From positions 2,356,001 through 2,420,000 of the forward strand of contig NZ_CP048649.1 of the NCBI RefSeq assembly GCF_010669305.1: a stretch of 64,000 bases of DNA, read 5' to 3'. Of this stretch, positions 35,665-44,224 are shown in pieces; positions within the stretch are counted from its first letter, which is position 1; every line of letters starts with the position of its first letter. Below the pieces are notes generated by a model. That model was not told the origin of the DNA and did not search any database. It worked only from the letters and a program-made list of their open reading frames with translations. A program made the translations under genes and the position numbers. Source of the stretch: Aminipila butyrica. GTDB taxonomy: Bacteria; Bacillota; Clostridia; Peptostreptococcales; Anaerovoracaceae.

Positions 35665-35693
35665 ATAATAACATAAAAGGAATCAGCTGTCAA
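35665..35693 (-). promoter_or_regulatory. Sigma-A promoter of the Cys leader and ABC transporter operon
   Basis: A perfect TTGACA (35688-35693) and TATTAT (35665-35670) are separated by 17 bp. Transcription would start near 35658, about 40 nt before the leader ATG. Confidence 0.85.
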
Positions 35694-35781
35694 CTATGTT
35701 TTTGATATTAATCACAAAAATCCAAGGATTTTTTAATTAAATACACAAAACAACTCGGACAACTGATTCCTTCCCTCACCT

Positions 35782-37023
35782 TTACAGCTGGTGCACGAAC
35801 AGACCGCTTCCCAGCTTAGGTTCAAACCAAGTGGACTTTGGCGGCATCACCATATCGTGATCCGCTACCGTCAGCAAATCCTCAATTCCTACCGGGTGTA
35901 CGGCAAAAGCCACCAGCATATCCGTCTCCGTCCGCCGCTCCAATTCTTCCAAACCACGAATCCCACCGACGAAATCAATGCGCTTGTCAGTCCGGGGATC
36001 AGCTATACCTAAAATTGGGGCCAGCAGCTTGTCCTGTAAAATGGATACATCCAAGGAATCAATTACGTGGTCAGGCACCATAGCTGGACCTGCCGTCAGC
36101 TTGTACCACTTTTTCTGCAAATACATGCCAAAGATGTGCTTTCCCTCCGGCCTATAGGCATCCGTGCCCAGTTCTTCTACCTCAAATCCGGCTTCCTTTA
36201 TCTTTGTTAAAAACTGCTCTGGGGTATGGCCATTTAAGTCTTTAACCACTCGATTGTAGTCGAATATTTTTAAATCGCTGTCTGGGAAGACTACGGCCAT
36301 GAAGAAATTAAACTCTTCCTCTCCGGTGTAATCCGGATTCTCTTCCCGCCGCTTCAAACCAACCTTGCAGGCAGACGCACTCCGGTGGTGTCCATCGGCG
36401 ATGTACAGAGCAGGAACTTCTCCAAAGAGCTCGCTTAAAGCCTGAATGGTGCTGTCATCATCGACAGTCCAAAGCACGTGCTGAATACCGTCTGGGGTCT
36501 CCAAGTCGTAAAGAGCTTCATGGTTGGCAATCCAGCCCTCCATCAAACTTCTGATTTTTTTATTATCCCGATAAGTGAGAAATACCGGTTCCGTATTGGC
36601 GTTGCAGATATCAAAGTGATTAATCCGGTCCTTTTCCTTTTCCACTCTGGTAAATTCATGTTTTTTAATATCGTTGTTCATATATTCGTCTACGGACACG
36701 CAGCCGACGATCCCCACCTGGGCCCGGCCATCCATTACCTGCTTGTACAAGTAAAGTACCGGCTTTTTCTCCTGAACAAAAACACCGTCTTCCAGATTCT
36801 GCGCGATATTTGCCTTGGCTCGCTGGTAAACGGAATGATCGTAGGGATTCTCTTGTTCCGGCATATCGATTTCTGAGCGGCATATGTGCAAGAAGCTGTA
36901 GGGATTGCCGTCAGCCATATGTGCGGCCTCTGCTCTATTCATCACGTCGTAAGGCAGGGATACCACCTTGTCCGCATATTTCTTTTCCGGCCTGATAGCC
37001 TTAAATGGTCTGATAATTGCCAC
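35782..37023 (-). CDS. DUF1015 family protein
   Basis: This 413-residue cytoplasmic protein matches DUF1015 end to end: the start IIRPFKAIRP, SLPYDVMN, and YIADGHHRSASA. Members have been linked to serine or phosphoserine metabolism by gene neighbourhood in other organisms, and an ADP-dependent serine kinase activity has been reported for some relatives; neither can be confirmed here. It appears monocistronic or loosely linked to cmk (51 bp gap). Confidence 0.88.
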   Translation of the reverse strand: MAIIRPFKAIRPEKKYADKVVSLPYDVMNRAEAAHMADGNPYSFLHICRSEIDMPEQENPYDHSVYQRAKANIAQNLEDGVFVQEKKPVLYLYKQVMDGRAQVGIVGCVSVDEYMNNDIKKHEFTRVEKEKDRINHFDICNANTEPVFLTYRDNKKIRSLMEGWIANHEALYDLETPDGIQHVLWTVDDDSTIQALSELFGEVPALYIADGHHRSASACKVGLKRREENPDYTGEEEFNFFMAVVFPDSDLKIFDYNRVVKDLNGHTPEQFLTKIKEAGFEVEELGTDAYRPEGKHIFGMYLQKKWYKLTAGPAMVPDHVIDSLDVSILQDKLLAPILGIADPRTDKRIDFVGGIRGLEELERRTETDMLVAFAVHPVGIEDLLTVADHDMVMPPKSTWFEPKLGSGLFVHQL

Positions 37024-37074
37024 GTTGTTACCTCCAAATTTCTACTGTTTTATTTTCATAAGTCAGGAAAGCAA

Positions 37075-37752
37075 TCAGCTCTCCTGCTTGATGATTTCCA
37101 TAATTTCTTCAATTACCTGCTGAATCGTTCGGCCGGTAGTATCAATTTCCACCGCATCCTCCGCCTTGCGCAAAGGATTTAAGGCTCTGGTGCTGTCGTT
37201 GTGATCTCGCTGGCGGATATCTGCCAGCACTTGCTCCAGGGACACTGGCTGCCCTTTATCCTTCAGCTCCTGGAATCGGCGTTCCGCCCGTTCTTCTGCC
37301 GAAGCGGTCATGAAAAACTTGAAAGACGCATCCGGCAGCACATTTGTACCAATATCCCGACCGTCCATAACCACGCTCTTGGTCTGGGCCATCTTTCGCT
37401 GGAGAGCCACCAGCTTGGTCCGAACCGCCGGTAAGGCGGAATACAAGGACGCCATCCTTGCTGCTTCTGGGGTGCGAATCTGATGGTTGACCACCTCCCC
37501 ATCCAACAGGGTATCTCCTTGGTCAAAATCAATGTCTGTAGCCTCTAATATTTCCTCCAGAGCTTCCCCGTCATCGGCTTGTACGCCGTTTTTCAGCAGC
37601 TTGTAGCCGATGGCCCGGTACATGGCTCCCGTGTCGATGTAATCTGCTGACAGGAGCCTGGCCACCTCCTTGGCAATGGTGCTCTTTCCTGCACCGCTGG
37701 GTCCGTCTATTGCTACATTTATTTTTTCATCTCTGTTGTTCATCTCTTCCAT
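37075..37752 (-). CDS. cmk: Cytidylate kinase
   Basis: This ~225-residue (d)CMP kinase has the P-loop DGPSGAGKSTIA near its N-terminus, YIDTGAMYRAIG and MDGRDIGTNVLPDA. It phosphorylates CMP and dCMP. The frame is open farther upstream, but a start at 37752 or 37743 fits the family and follows the nrdR stop by a few bases. Confidence 0.95.
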   Translation of the reverse strand: MEEMNNRDEKINVAIDGPSGAGKSTIAKEVARLLSADYIDTGAMYRAIGYKLLKNGVQADDGEALEEILEATDIDFDQGDTLLDGEVVNHQIRTPEAARMASLYSALPAVRTKLVALQRKMAQTKSVVMDGRDIGTNVLPDASFKFFMTASAEERAERRFQELKDKGQPVSLEQVLADIRQRDHNDSTRALNPLRKAEDAVEIDTTGRTIQQVIEEIMEIIKQES

Positions 37753-37756
37753 CTCT

Positions 37757-38224
37757 CTATTTAGGCCTCTTCTCGTGTTCCAGCAACTTCTCAATCTCAG
37801 AGACAAAGGTTTTCACATCTGTAAACTGTCTGTACACCGATGCAAAGCGTACATAGGCCACCTCGTCCAATTTTTTCAGCTGTTCCATGATCAGCTCACC
37901 AATAAATTCACTTTGGACTTCCTTCTCCATGAGATTGTTCAGACCTCGCTCGATTTCGCTGACCACCTTTTCGATGTCCGATATGGGAACAGGCCGCTTC
38001 TCACAAGCTTTGATGATGCCATTCAGCACCTTGCTTCTGTCAAAAGCCTCTCGTCTGCCGTCTTTTTTCACCACCATCAACAGCATTTCCTCCACCTTTT
38101 CATAGGTGGTAAACCGCTTGTTGCAGTTCTCGCACTCTCTTCTCCGCCTAATGGCATGTCCCTCTTCCGTCGGCCGAGAATCAATGACCTTCGTATCGGG
38201 ATTTTCACAAAATGGACATCTCAT
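37757..38224 (-). CDS. nrdR: Transcriptional repressor NrdR
   Basis: This 155-residue protein begins MRCPFC and carries a zinc ribbon (C3, C6 and the CENC pair at about 31-34), then an ATP-cone domain. It represses ribonucleotide reductase genes according to dATP/ATP. The ATG at 38224 is preferred by family length and a preceding GAGG; the frame opens at 38248. No ribonucleotide reductase gene lies in the window. Confidence 0.95.
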   Translation of the reverse strand: MRCPFCENPDTKVIDSRPTEEGHAIRRRRECENCNKRFTTYEKVEEMLLMVVKKDGRREAFDRSKVLNGIIKACEKRPVPISDIEKVVSEIERGLNNLMEKEVQSEFIGELIMEQLKKLDEVAYVRFASVYRQFTDVKTFVSEIEKLLEHEKRPK

Positions 38225-38397
38225 TTCCTCACCCCTATCCATCGTCAATATCGCTTTTAATGATATTTCCTACATATTAAAATTTCTGCCGCTTCTTTAG
38301 TCAAGCGGCAGCTTTATACAAGCCTTGTTTTATATTCTACTATATCTTGTGTATTTTGAAAAGAAATTATTGTATTTTCTCGTGGCTGCATACAATT

Positions 38398-38646
38398 TTA
38401 TTCCAAGAATGTCTCAATATTTACCAGGATTACATCGTCTCCGATGGTTTTAATGTTCTCCCACTTGATTACATAATCCTCTTCACTGCGCCCAAACAGA
38501 TTAAAAAAGTTTTTAGGCGAAGGAATGACCACACCCTCAATGGTTCCTTCCTCCAGATTGATCTCAATGTCGCTCACATAACCCATGCTTTTGCCATCAA
38601 AGATGTTGATTACCTCTTTGTTCTTGATATCCTCTGTACTTGTCAT
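38398..38646 (-). CDS. YlmC/YmxH-family PRC-barrel sporulation protein
   Basis: This 82-residue protein is a PRC-barrel of the YlmC/YmxH family (KEVINIFDGKSMGYVSDIEINLEEG). Relatives lie next to sigG in Bacillus and clostridia; function is unknown. AAAGGGGGAAG precedes the ATG at 38646. Confidence 0.88.
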   Translation of the reverse strand: MTSTEDIKNKEVINIFDGKSMGYVSDIEINLEEGTIEGVVIPSPKNFFNLFGRSEEDYVIKWENIKTIGDDVILVNIETFLE

Positions 38647-38704
38647 GCCACTTCCCCCTTTATCTTTCCTTCCGGCCACCAGGCCTGTACATGTACAATA
38701 TATG

Positions 38705-38737
38705 AAAAATGCTATGGAATTATTCCATAGCATTTTT
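38705..38737 (-). terminator. Terminator after the trigger-factor-like gene
   Basis: AAAAATGCTATGGAAT and its exact complement (38705-38720, 38722-38737) form a near-perfect palindrome with T5 at the end. On the minus strand it ends the PPIase gene. Confidence 0.85.
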
Positions 38738-38791
38738 CTATATCCAGCCCTTTTAAAAAGGGGGTTTTGAGAATATATTTACCCTTGCATT

Positions 38792-39931
38792 TTATGCCTG
38801 GGTATTCGCGGCATCCGCGTTCTGCTCTGCCGGCACGACTTTTGCGTTATCCAGAGCGAACTGGATCACCTTTTCCAGAAGAAAACTCTTCATCAGGTTG
38901 TCCTTCCCTGCATATTCCTCGAAAGATTGGCCGTACTGATCCTTAAAGGCCTTGTCGTCGGTAACGCCTTGATCCGCTTTAAAGGCGGCCAGCTTTTCCT
39001 TATACTCCTTGTCAGAAATGGAAATCCCTTCTGCCTTGGCAATGGAGTACATAACCATCTCCTGAGAGATAATGGCTTCAGCATACTGCTGCTGGTAGTC
39101 CGCATACGCTTTCTCATCCATACCTGCATACTGCTTGACAAAGTCCTTTAACTCCATATTGTACTGCTTCGCATAGTTTTCGTAGTATTCCTCATTGGTG
39201 TCCTTAGCAGCCTGAACTTCCTTTTCTGGATATTTTAACACCTTGGCGTTGTCCATAATGGATGCCCAGAGTTGATTCTTTGTCTCCTCTTCTGCTGACT
39301 CCTGCTTGGTCTTATACAGTTCCTTCTTTACGCTCTTTTCATAATCTGCCAGGCTGGTTTCGCTGCTGTTGGCTTTGACGAATGCCAGGTCATAAGTTGG
39401 TGTCTCCGTAACCATGATAGCACCTAACGTCACATCAAAGTCCACATTCTGCCCATTCAATTCGTCTTTACCGTAATCTTCCGGGAAAGTCAAGTGCAGC
39501 GTTTTCATCTGACCTACTTTCATGCCAACGACTCCCGCATCAAATCCGTCAATATATCCGCTGCTGCCCAGGGTAATGGTGGTTCCCTCATCCCCTGTGC
39601 TGCCGTTTTCAAAAGGCACGCCGTCCAACTTGCCTACGTAGATCAGTTTTACGCTGTCACCCTCTGCTGCGGTACCTTCGGTCTTTTCAACCTGCTTGCC
39701 GGCAGCAGTGAGCCGCTTCTGTATCTCTGCCTGTACTTCCTCTGGGGTCACGCTGACTTTTGTCTCGGTCACCTGGACCCCTTTATAATCCCCCAATGTC
39801 ACGTATTCTGATAAATCGTAATCGGAATACGGTACCTCATAGCTATTACCACATGCTGCAAGGGAGAGAGTCAAACAGGACAGGACTAGCAAAGCCGTCA
39901 CTTTTCTCTTACCGCTGTTCATTCTAATCAT
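38792..39931 (-). CDS. Trigger-factor-like peptidyl-prolyl isomerase lipoprotein
   Basis: This ~379-residue protein combines a lipoprotein signal (LTLSLAACGNS) with an FKBP-type domain (GDSVKLIYVGKLDGVPFENG, DGFDAGVVGMKVGQMKTLHLTFPEDYG) and a helical C-terminal chaperone arm like trigger factor. The N-terminal ribosome-binding domain of true trigger factor is replaced by the lipid anchor, so it should act outside the membrane. Its location next to sigG is suggestive only. The ATG at 39931 has AAAGG ~9 bp upstream. Confidence 0.88.
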   Translation of the reverse strand: MIRMNSGKRKVTALLVLSCLTLSLAACGNSYEVPYSDYDLSEYVTLGDYKGVQVTETKVSVTPEEVQAEIQKRLTAAGKQVEKTEGTAAEGDSVKLIYVGKLDGVPFENGSTGDEGTTITLGSSGYIDGFDAGVVGMKVGQMKTLHLTFPEDYGKDELNGQNVDFDVTLGAIMVTETPTYDLAFVKANSSETSLADYEKSVKKELYKTKQESAEEETKNQLWASIMDNAKVLKYPEKEVQAAKDTNEEYYENYAKQYNMELKDFVKQYAGMDEKAYADYQQQYAEAIISQEMVMYSIAKAEGISISDKEYKEKLAAFKADQGVTDDKAFKDQYGQSFEEYAGKDNLMKSFLLEKVIQFALDNAKVVPAEQNADAANTQA

Positions 39932-40072
39932 TTCATCCATGCCTTTCTTTTTTTCAGTTTCGGCTATGCCCTCATAGCCGTCTGTCCATTTTAATTCAGA
40001 TGATAGTATTATATTACATTCCGGTAAAAATGAAAAGGGCTTAAACGAGCTTTCCTGCGGGCTTCCCTTCTT

Positions 40073-40843
40073 CTATACGTATTTTCTCATATATTTCAGA
40101 GCATTTTTCTCTAGCCGGCTGACCTGAGCCTGACTGATTGAAATCTCCTCTGCCACTTCCATCTGAGTCTTCCCCTCGAAGAAACGCATGGTTAAAATAT
40201 GCCGCTCTCTGGGGGATAGCTTTTTCATTGCCTCAGAAAGAGACAGATTTTCAATCCAGCGTGCATCGGTGTTCTTCATATCTTTCACCTGATCCATGAC
40301 ATAAATAGCATCTCCGTCGTCGTGAAATACTGGTTCAAAGAGAGATATGGGCTCCTGAATAGATTCCAATGCCAACACCACGTCTTCTCGCGCCATCTCC
40401 GTCTCTTTAGCAATCTCCGCCATGGTTGGTTCCCGCTGAAGTTCCCTAGACAGCTTTTCCCTGGCCTGTAAGGCCTTGTACGCTGTATCCCTCAGGGATC
40501 TGGAAACTCGAATAGGGTTATTATCTCTGAGATATCGCCGGATTTCACCGATAATCATCGGTACTGCATAGGTGGAAAACTTTACGCCATGGGAAGTATC
40601 AAAATTTTCCAAGGCCTTGATCAGTCCGATGCAGCCCACCTGAAACAGATCATCCGGATTCTCACCTCGATTGTTGAACCGTTGAATCACACTGAGCACC
40701 AATCGTAGATTCCCTTTAATGAATTCATCTCTAACCTCTTTATCTCCCCCTTTGACCGCCTCAATCATCCTCATCATTTCTGCATCTTTGTACACTGGCA
40801 GCTTTGCTGTGTTTACGCCACAAATTTCCACCTTGTTCGCCAT
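40073..40843 (-). CDS. sigG: Sporulation sigma factor SigG
   Basis: This 256-residue sigma factor starts MANKVEICGVNTAKLPVYK, a SigG hallmark, then region 2 (NLRLVLSVIQRFNNRGENPDDLFQVGCIGLIKAL), KFSTYAVPMIIGEIRRYLRDNN and region 4 (QVSRLEKNALKYMRKYV). SigG controls late forespore genes, including spoVA. GGAGG lies 9 bp before the ATG at 40843; the longer frame to 40906 is rejected. spoIIGA-sigE, adjacent to sigG in many relatives, is ~13 kb away. Confidence 0.97.
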   Translation of the reverse strand: MANKVEICGVNTAKLPVYKDAEMMRMIEAVKGGDKEVRDEFIKGNLRLVLSVIQRFNNRGENPDDLFQVGCIGLIKALENFDTSHGVKFSTYAVPMIIGEIRRYLRDNNPIRVSRSLRDTAYKALQAREKLSRELQREPTMAEIAKETEMAREDVVLALESIQEPISLFEPVFHDDGDAIYVMDQVKDMKNTDARWIENLSLSEAMKKLSPRERHILTMRFFEGKTQMEVAEEISISQAQVSRLEKNALKYMRKYV

Positions 40844-41052
40844 AAATAAGGTCCTCCGAATCCCTGTTTGTTCCCCTTTAGCAGTGATTTTTTCCGCCTT
40901 TTGCAAGCGGCCTGTGACCTACTTTTATTTATGCGCAAAACCAGTCCTTTTTATACGGATTCCGAAAAAATACCTGTTAAAAAATATCTTCTTTTCCTGA
41001 AATGTTTTTTGTATTTTTGTACAAGTATTTTATGTTTTTTATTATTTTTTTG

Positions 41053-41081
41053 TTGACTTACAACAATTTTATAGATATAAT
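41053..41081 (+). promoter_or_regulatory. Sigma-A promoter of the lysine-riboswitch dap operon
   Basis: TTGACT (41053-41058) and a perfect TATAAT (41076-41081) are 17 bp apart, placing the start just before the aptamer. The remaining gap back to sigG (40844-41052) is AT-rich with nothing else I can support. Confidence 0.85.
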
Positions 41082-41089
41082 AGCTCATA

Positions 41090-41256
41090 AGTTGATAGAG
41101 GCGCGGTTGATAAGAGTACCTTGCGGAGGCGGTAGCCAAGGAAGTAAGGGAAAGGAGAGATCGCCGAAGGGCAAGTCAGACATGATGAGTTTCTGGGCCA
41201 GGGTAAAACATACGCTGGACTCCTGCCGGACTATTTCGACAGAGGTGCTATCGATT
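41090..41256 (+). ncRNA. Lysine riboswitch aptamer (L box)
   Basis: The stretch shows lysine riboswitch consensus blocks in order: GATAGAGGCGC, AAGAGTACC, CGGAGGCGGTAGCC, the CGCCGAAGGG core near 41161, CTGGGCCAGGG, CTGCCGGACTAT and the closing AGAGGTGCTATC. P1 forms between GATAG (41094-41098) and CTATC (41248-41252). CTATCGATTGCA (41248-41259) can instead pair with TGCATCGATAG (41282-41292), breaking the terminator, so lysine binding should cause termination. It controls dapA-dapB and perhaps ddh. Confidence 0.93.
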
Positions 41257-41279
41257 GCAGCTTAACTTTGTGTTTTTTA

Positions 41280-41307
41280 GTTGCATCGATAGAGATGCAA
41301 CTTTTTT
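41280..41307 (+). terminator. Lysine riboswitch terminator
   Basis: GTTGCATC (41280-41287) pairs with GATGCAAC (41294-41301) around a six-base loop, followed by T6. It forms when lysine stabilises P1. Confidence 0.9.
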
Positions 41308-41357
41308 ATTGCCTTTTTAGAAAATTAGTTGAGAAGCAAGAATGAGGAGGAAAAAAC

Positions 41358-42239
41358 ATGGCAATTTTTACAGGCTGCGGCGTCGCCATCGCGACCCCTT
41401 TTTTACCTGACGGACAGGTGGACTTCCAAGCCTTCCGAGACTTAATTCAGTGGCAGATTGCTCAAGGCATTGACGCCATTGTCGTCTGCGGTACAACTGG
41501 CGAGTCCTCTACCTTAGACGACAGAGAACATATTGAGGCCGTCCAGTTTTGTGTAGATGTAGTCCAGGGGCGAGTGCCCGTCATCGGTGGAGCTGGAAGC
41601 AATGACACTCGTCACGGCATTCAGCTGGCTAAGGCACTGGAGCAAGCCGGCGCAGATGGGCTCCTGCTGGTGACCCCTTATTATAACAAATGCTCCCAAA
41701 GAGGCCTAATCCAGCACTACACCGCTACAGCAGACAGCGTGGATATTCCTTGTCTATTGTATTCCGTATCCAGTCGAACGGGAGTCAATATCGCTCCCCA
41801 GACCGTAGCTGCTTTAGCTGCCCACCCAAACATTGTCGGTATAAAGGAGGCTAGCGGAGACATCGCTCAGGTCGCTGAAATTGCCCGGCTGGTGCCGGAG
41901 GATTTCGCTATTTATTCCGGCAACGATGATATGGTAATACCGATAATGGCGCTAGGCGGTTTAGGCTACATCTCTGTGGTGGCCAATGTTGCCCCTAAGG
42001 ATTCCATCCGCATGACCAGAAGCTTTCTGGAGGGAAATCTGAGAGAAGCCCGCGACTTGCAGCTTCACCTGAAGAGCTTAATCGACGCCCTCTTTGCCGA
42101 TGTGAACCCGATTCCAGTAAAGGCCGCCCTTCATCTGATGGGCAAATGCCAACTAGAATATCGGCTGCCTCTGTGTCCACCCAACCGACAAGTCATGGAG
42201 CGGATTCGCCATGAAATGACTGTATACGGGCTGATATAG
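41358..42239 (+). CDS. dapA: 4-hydroxy-tetrahydrodipicolinate synthase
   Basis: This 293-residue aldolase condenses pyruvate with aspartate semialdehyde, the first step towards lysine, diaminopimelate and dipicolinate. It has VCGTTGESSTL, TPYYNKCSQRGL, LYSVSSRTG and the Schiff-base Lys in GIKEASGD. GAGGAGG precedes the ATG. It is the first gene after the lysine riboswitch. Confidence 0.97.
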   Translation: MAIFTGCGVAIATPFLPDGQVDFQAFRDLIQWQIAQGIDAIVVCGTTGESSTLDDREHIEAVQFCVDVVQGRVPVIGGAGSNDTRHGIQLAKALEQAGADGLLLVTPYYNKCSQRGLIQHYTATADSVDIPCLLYSVSSRTGVNIAPQTVAALAAHPNIVGIKEASGDIAQVAEIARLVPEDFAIYSGNDDMVIPIMALGGLGYISVVANVAPKDSIRMTRSFLEGNLREARDLQLHLKSLIDALFADVNPIPVKAALHLMGKCQLEYRLPLCPPNRQVMERIRHEMTVYGLI

Positions 42240-42252
42240 AAAGGAGGCCCCG

Positions 42253-42999
42253 ATGGATATCATCTTACATGGTGCAAAAGGACAGATGGGTGTTTCCCTG
42301 GAAGCCCTCATCAGCGAAAGTTCTGACCTGCATATTGCCGCCGGAATTGATCCCCTTATAGATGGCGGCGAAGCCTATCCTGGCTTTAGTCAGCTGGCAG
42401 ACTGTCCCATACCGGCTCAGGTGATTCTGGATTTTTCCAATCACGCAGCACTGTCAGGCCTGCTGACCTACGCCCTCCAGCGGCAGATTCCTCTGGTTCT
42501 GGCTACTACCGCTTTTACAGATGCGGAATATCAAATGGTTCTGGAGGCAGCCAAACAACTTCCTATTTTTCATGCCGCCAATCTGTCCGTCGGCATCCAA
42601 AGCGTGGTAAAGGCGCTCCAGGCTCTGGTTCCCCTCTTGGAGCCCGATTTCCATATGGAGATTGTGGAAAAGCATCACAGCCGCAAAGCCGATTCCCCCA
42701 GCGGAACAGCCCTCCGGCTGGCGGACACCATCAACGACTGCTGCACCCAGAAGAAGGAATACATATACGGCCGCCACGGTACAGACACCCAAGGCAACAT
42801 CCGGCAGCTGGGCATTCACGCCATCCGAGGCGGCACCATTGCCGGGGAGCACATCCTTATCTTTGCCGGACCAGATGAACTCATTGAACTCAAGCATACC
42901 GCCTTGTCTCGGCGAATTTTTGCCTCAGGAGCCCTGCGAGCAGCCCGTTTCATTGTTGAACAAAACCCTGGTCTATTTTCTATGGCCGACCTAATATAA
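42253..42999 (+). CDS. dapB: 4-hydroxy-tetrahydrodipicolinate reductase
   Basis: This 248-residue reductase has the nucleotide loop HGAKGQMG at residues 6-13 and the active-site EKHHSRKADSPSGTAL. It starts 13 bp after dapA and is co-transcribed. The product feeds Ddh and dipicolinate synthase. Confidence 0.96.
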   Translation: MDIILHGAKGQMGVSLEALISESSDLHIAAGIDPLIDGGEAYPGFSQLADCPIPAQVILDFSNHAALSGLLTYALQRQIPLVLATTAFTDAEYQMVLEAAKQLPIFHAANLSVGIQSVVKALQALVPLLEPDFHMEIVEKHHSRKADSPSGTALRLADTINDCCTQKKEYIYGRHGTDTQGNIRQLGIHAIRGGTIAGEHILIFAGPDELIELKHTALSRRIFASGALRAARFIVEQNPGLFSMADLI

Positions 43000-43108
43000 T
43001 ATAGGATACAAAAATCGGAAAGACTACCATTTATGTTTCCTACTTTCCCACGGTAACCCTAGGTATACAGCTACATAAAGCAGCTATAAATATAAAGGAG
43101 ATAAGCAT

Positions 43109-44098
43109 ATGAACAATATTCAAATCGGAATTTTAGGCTACGGAAACTTGGGCCGAGGCGTTGAACTGGCCATTTCCCAGCAGCCTGATATGGAACTCAC
43201 CGCCATTTTTACCAGAAGAAATCCCGCTGAAATTCAACCCAGCCTCAGCGGCGTCCCCATTTACAACGTTAAAGACGTGCTGAATTTCAAAAACTCCATT
43301 GACGTGATGATTCTCTGCGGAGGCAGCTCTACCGACCTGGATAGCCAAAGTCCCGCCTTCGCCTCTCACTTCAACATCGTGGACAGCTTCGACACCCATC
43401 CGGAGATTCCTCGCCACTTCAAATCCGTCAACACCTCAGCTCTGCTGACCAATCACACCGCCATCGTTTCTGCCGGCTGGGACCCAGGCCTTTTTTCCAT
43501 CAACCGGCTTCTGGCAGAAAGCATCCTGCCCTTGGGTCACAGCTATACTTTCTGGGGAAAAGGCGTCAGCCAAGGCCATTCAGATGCCCTCCGACGCATA
43601 GAAGGCGTAGCCAACGCCATCCAGTATACCATTCCCCTGGAATCGGCCATGGAAGCCGTACGGCGGGGAGATGGCCCAGCGTTTACGCCTCGGCAGATGC
43701 ACACCCGGGAATGCTACGTAGCCCTGCTGCCGGATGCAGACCCGGATACAGTGCGGGACCAAATTGTCCATATGCCTAGCTACTTTGCAGACTATGACAC
43801 CACTGTTCACTTTGTCAGCCAAGAGGAATTACAAGAAAACCACTACGCCATGCCCCACGGAGGCTTTATCCAGCGAAGCGGAACCACTGGCAGTGACCAG
43901 GAAAACTGCCACATCTACGAATTTTCTCTTAAGCTGGATTCCAACCCGCAATTTACGGCCAATGTGCTAGCCTGCTACGCTAGATCCGCCTATCGGCTGG
44001 CCGCCGAAGGCTCTTACGGAGCAAAGACGGTATTGGAAATCCCACCAGCCTATCTGTCCAGCCGCTCCATCGAGCAGCTGCGGGCAGAAATCCTCTAG
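43109..44098 (+). CDS. ddh: meso-diaminopimelate D-dehydrogenase
   Basis: This 329-residue enzyme makes meso-diaminopimelate in one NADPH- and ammonia-dependent step, bypassing the succinylase or acetylase branches. It has GILGYGNLGRG near the N-terminus, SAGWDPGLFSINR and GKGVSQGHSDALRRIEGV. A 109-bp gap separates it from dapB; AAAGGAG precedes the ATG. It ends before a strong terminator. Confidence 0.95.
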   Translation: MNNIQIGILGYGNLGRGVELAISQQPDMELTAIFTRRNPAEIQPSLSGVPIYNVKDVLNFKNSIDVMILCGGSSTDLDSQSPAFASHFNIVDSFDTHPEIPRHFKSVNTSALLTNHTAIVSAGWDPGLFSINRLLAESILPLGHSYTFWGKGVSQGHSDALRRIEGVANAIQYTIPLESAMEAVRRGDGPAFTPRQMHTRECYVALLPDADPDTVRDQIVHMPSYFADYDTTVHFVSQEELQENHYAMPHGGFIQRSGTTGSDQENCHIYEFSLKLDSNPQFTANVLACYARSAYRLAAEGSYGAKTVLEIPPAYLSSRSIEQLRAEIL

Positions 44099-44113
44099 GC
44101 TTCCCACTATAGC

Positions 44114-44164
44114 AAAGACCGGGAGGACCGTCCCATCTTGGGACCGTCCTCCCGGTCTTTTTTC
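44114..44164 (+). terminator. Strong terminator after ddh
   Basis: Arms of 21 bases (44114-44134 and 44140-44160) pair with one mismatch and are followed by a T run. It ends the dapA-dapB-ddh transcript. Confidence 0.93.
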
Positions 44165-44224
44165 TCTGCCAACTAAAACGGCCTCTTTCACTGATTGCAC
44201 GCCTTAGCTGCCGTATTTTTTCCC

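Noticed and set aside
35719..35735. AAAATCC-AA-GGATTTT as terminator of DUF1015
   Set aside because: The stem is only 6-7 bp with little loop and low GC; too weak to call.
40850..40960. SigF-type promoter before sigG
   Set aside because: GGAAAAAAT fits a SigF -10, but no GYWTA lies 15-17 bp upstream.
41002..41265. 87-codon + strand reading frame across the dapA leader
   Set aside because: It runs over the lysine riboswitch and its promoter, has no ribosome-binding site, and the translation looks random.
42454..42897. 147-codon minus-strand frame within dapB
   Set aside because: It is a shadow of dapB with no start signal and no family resemblance.
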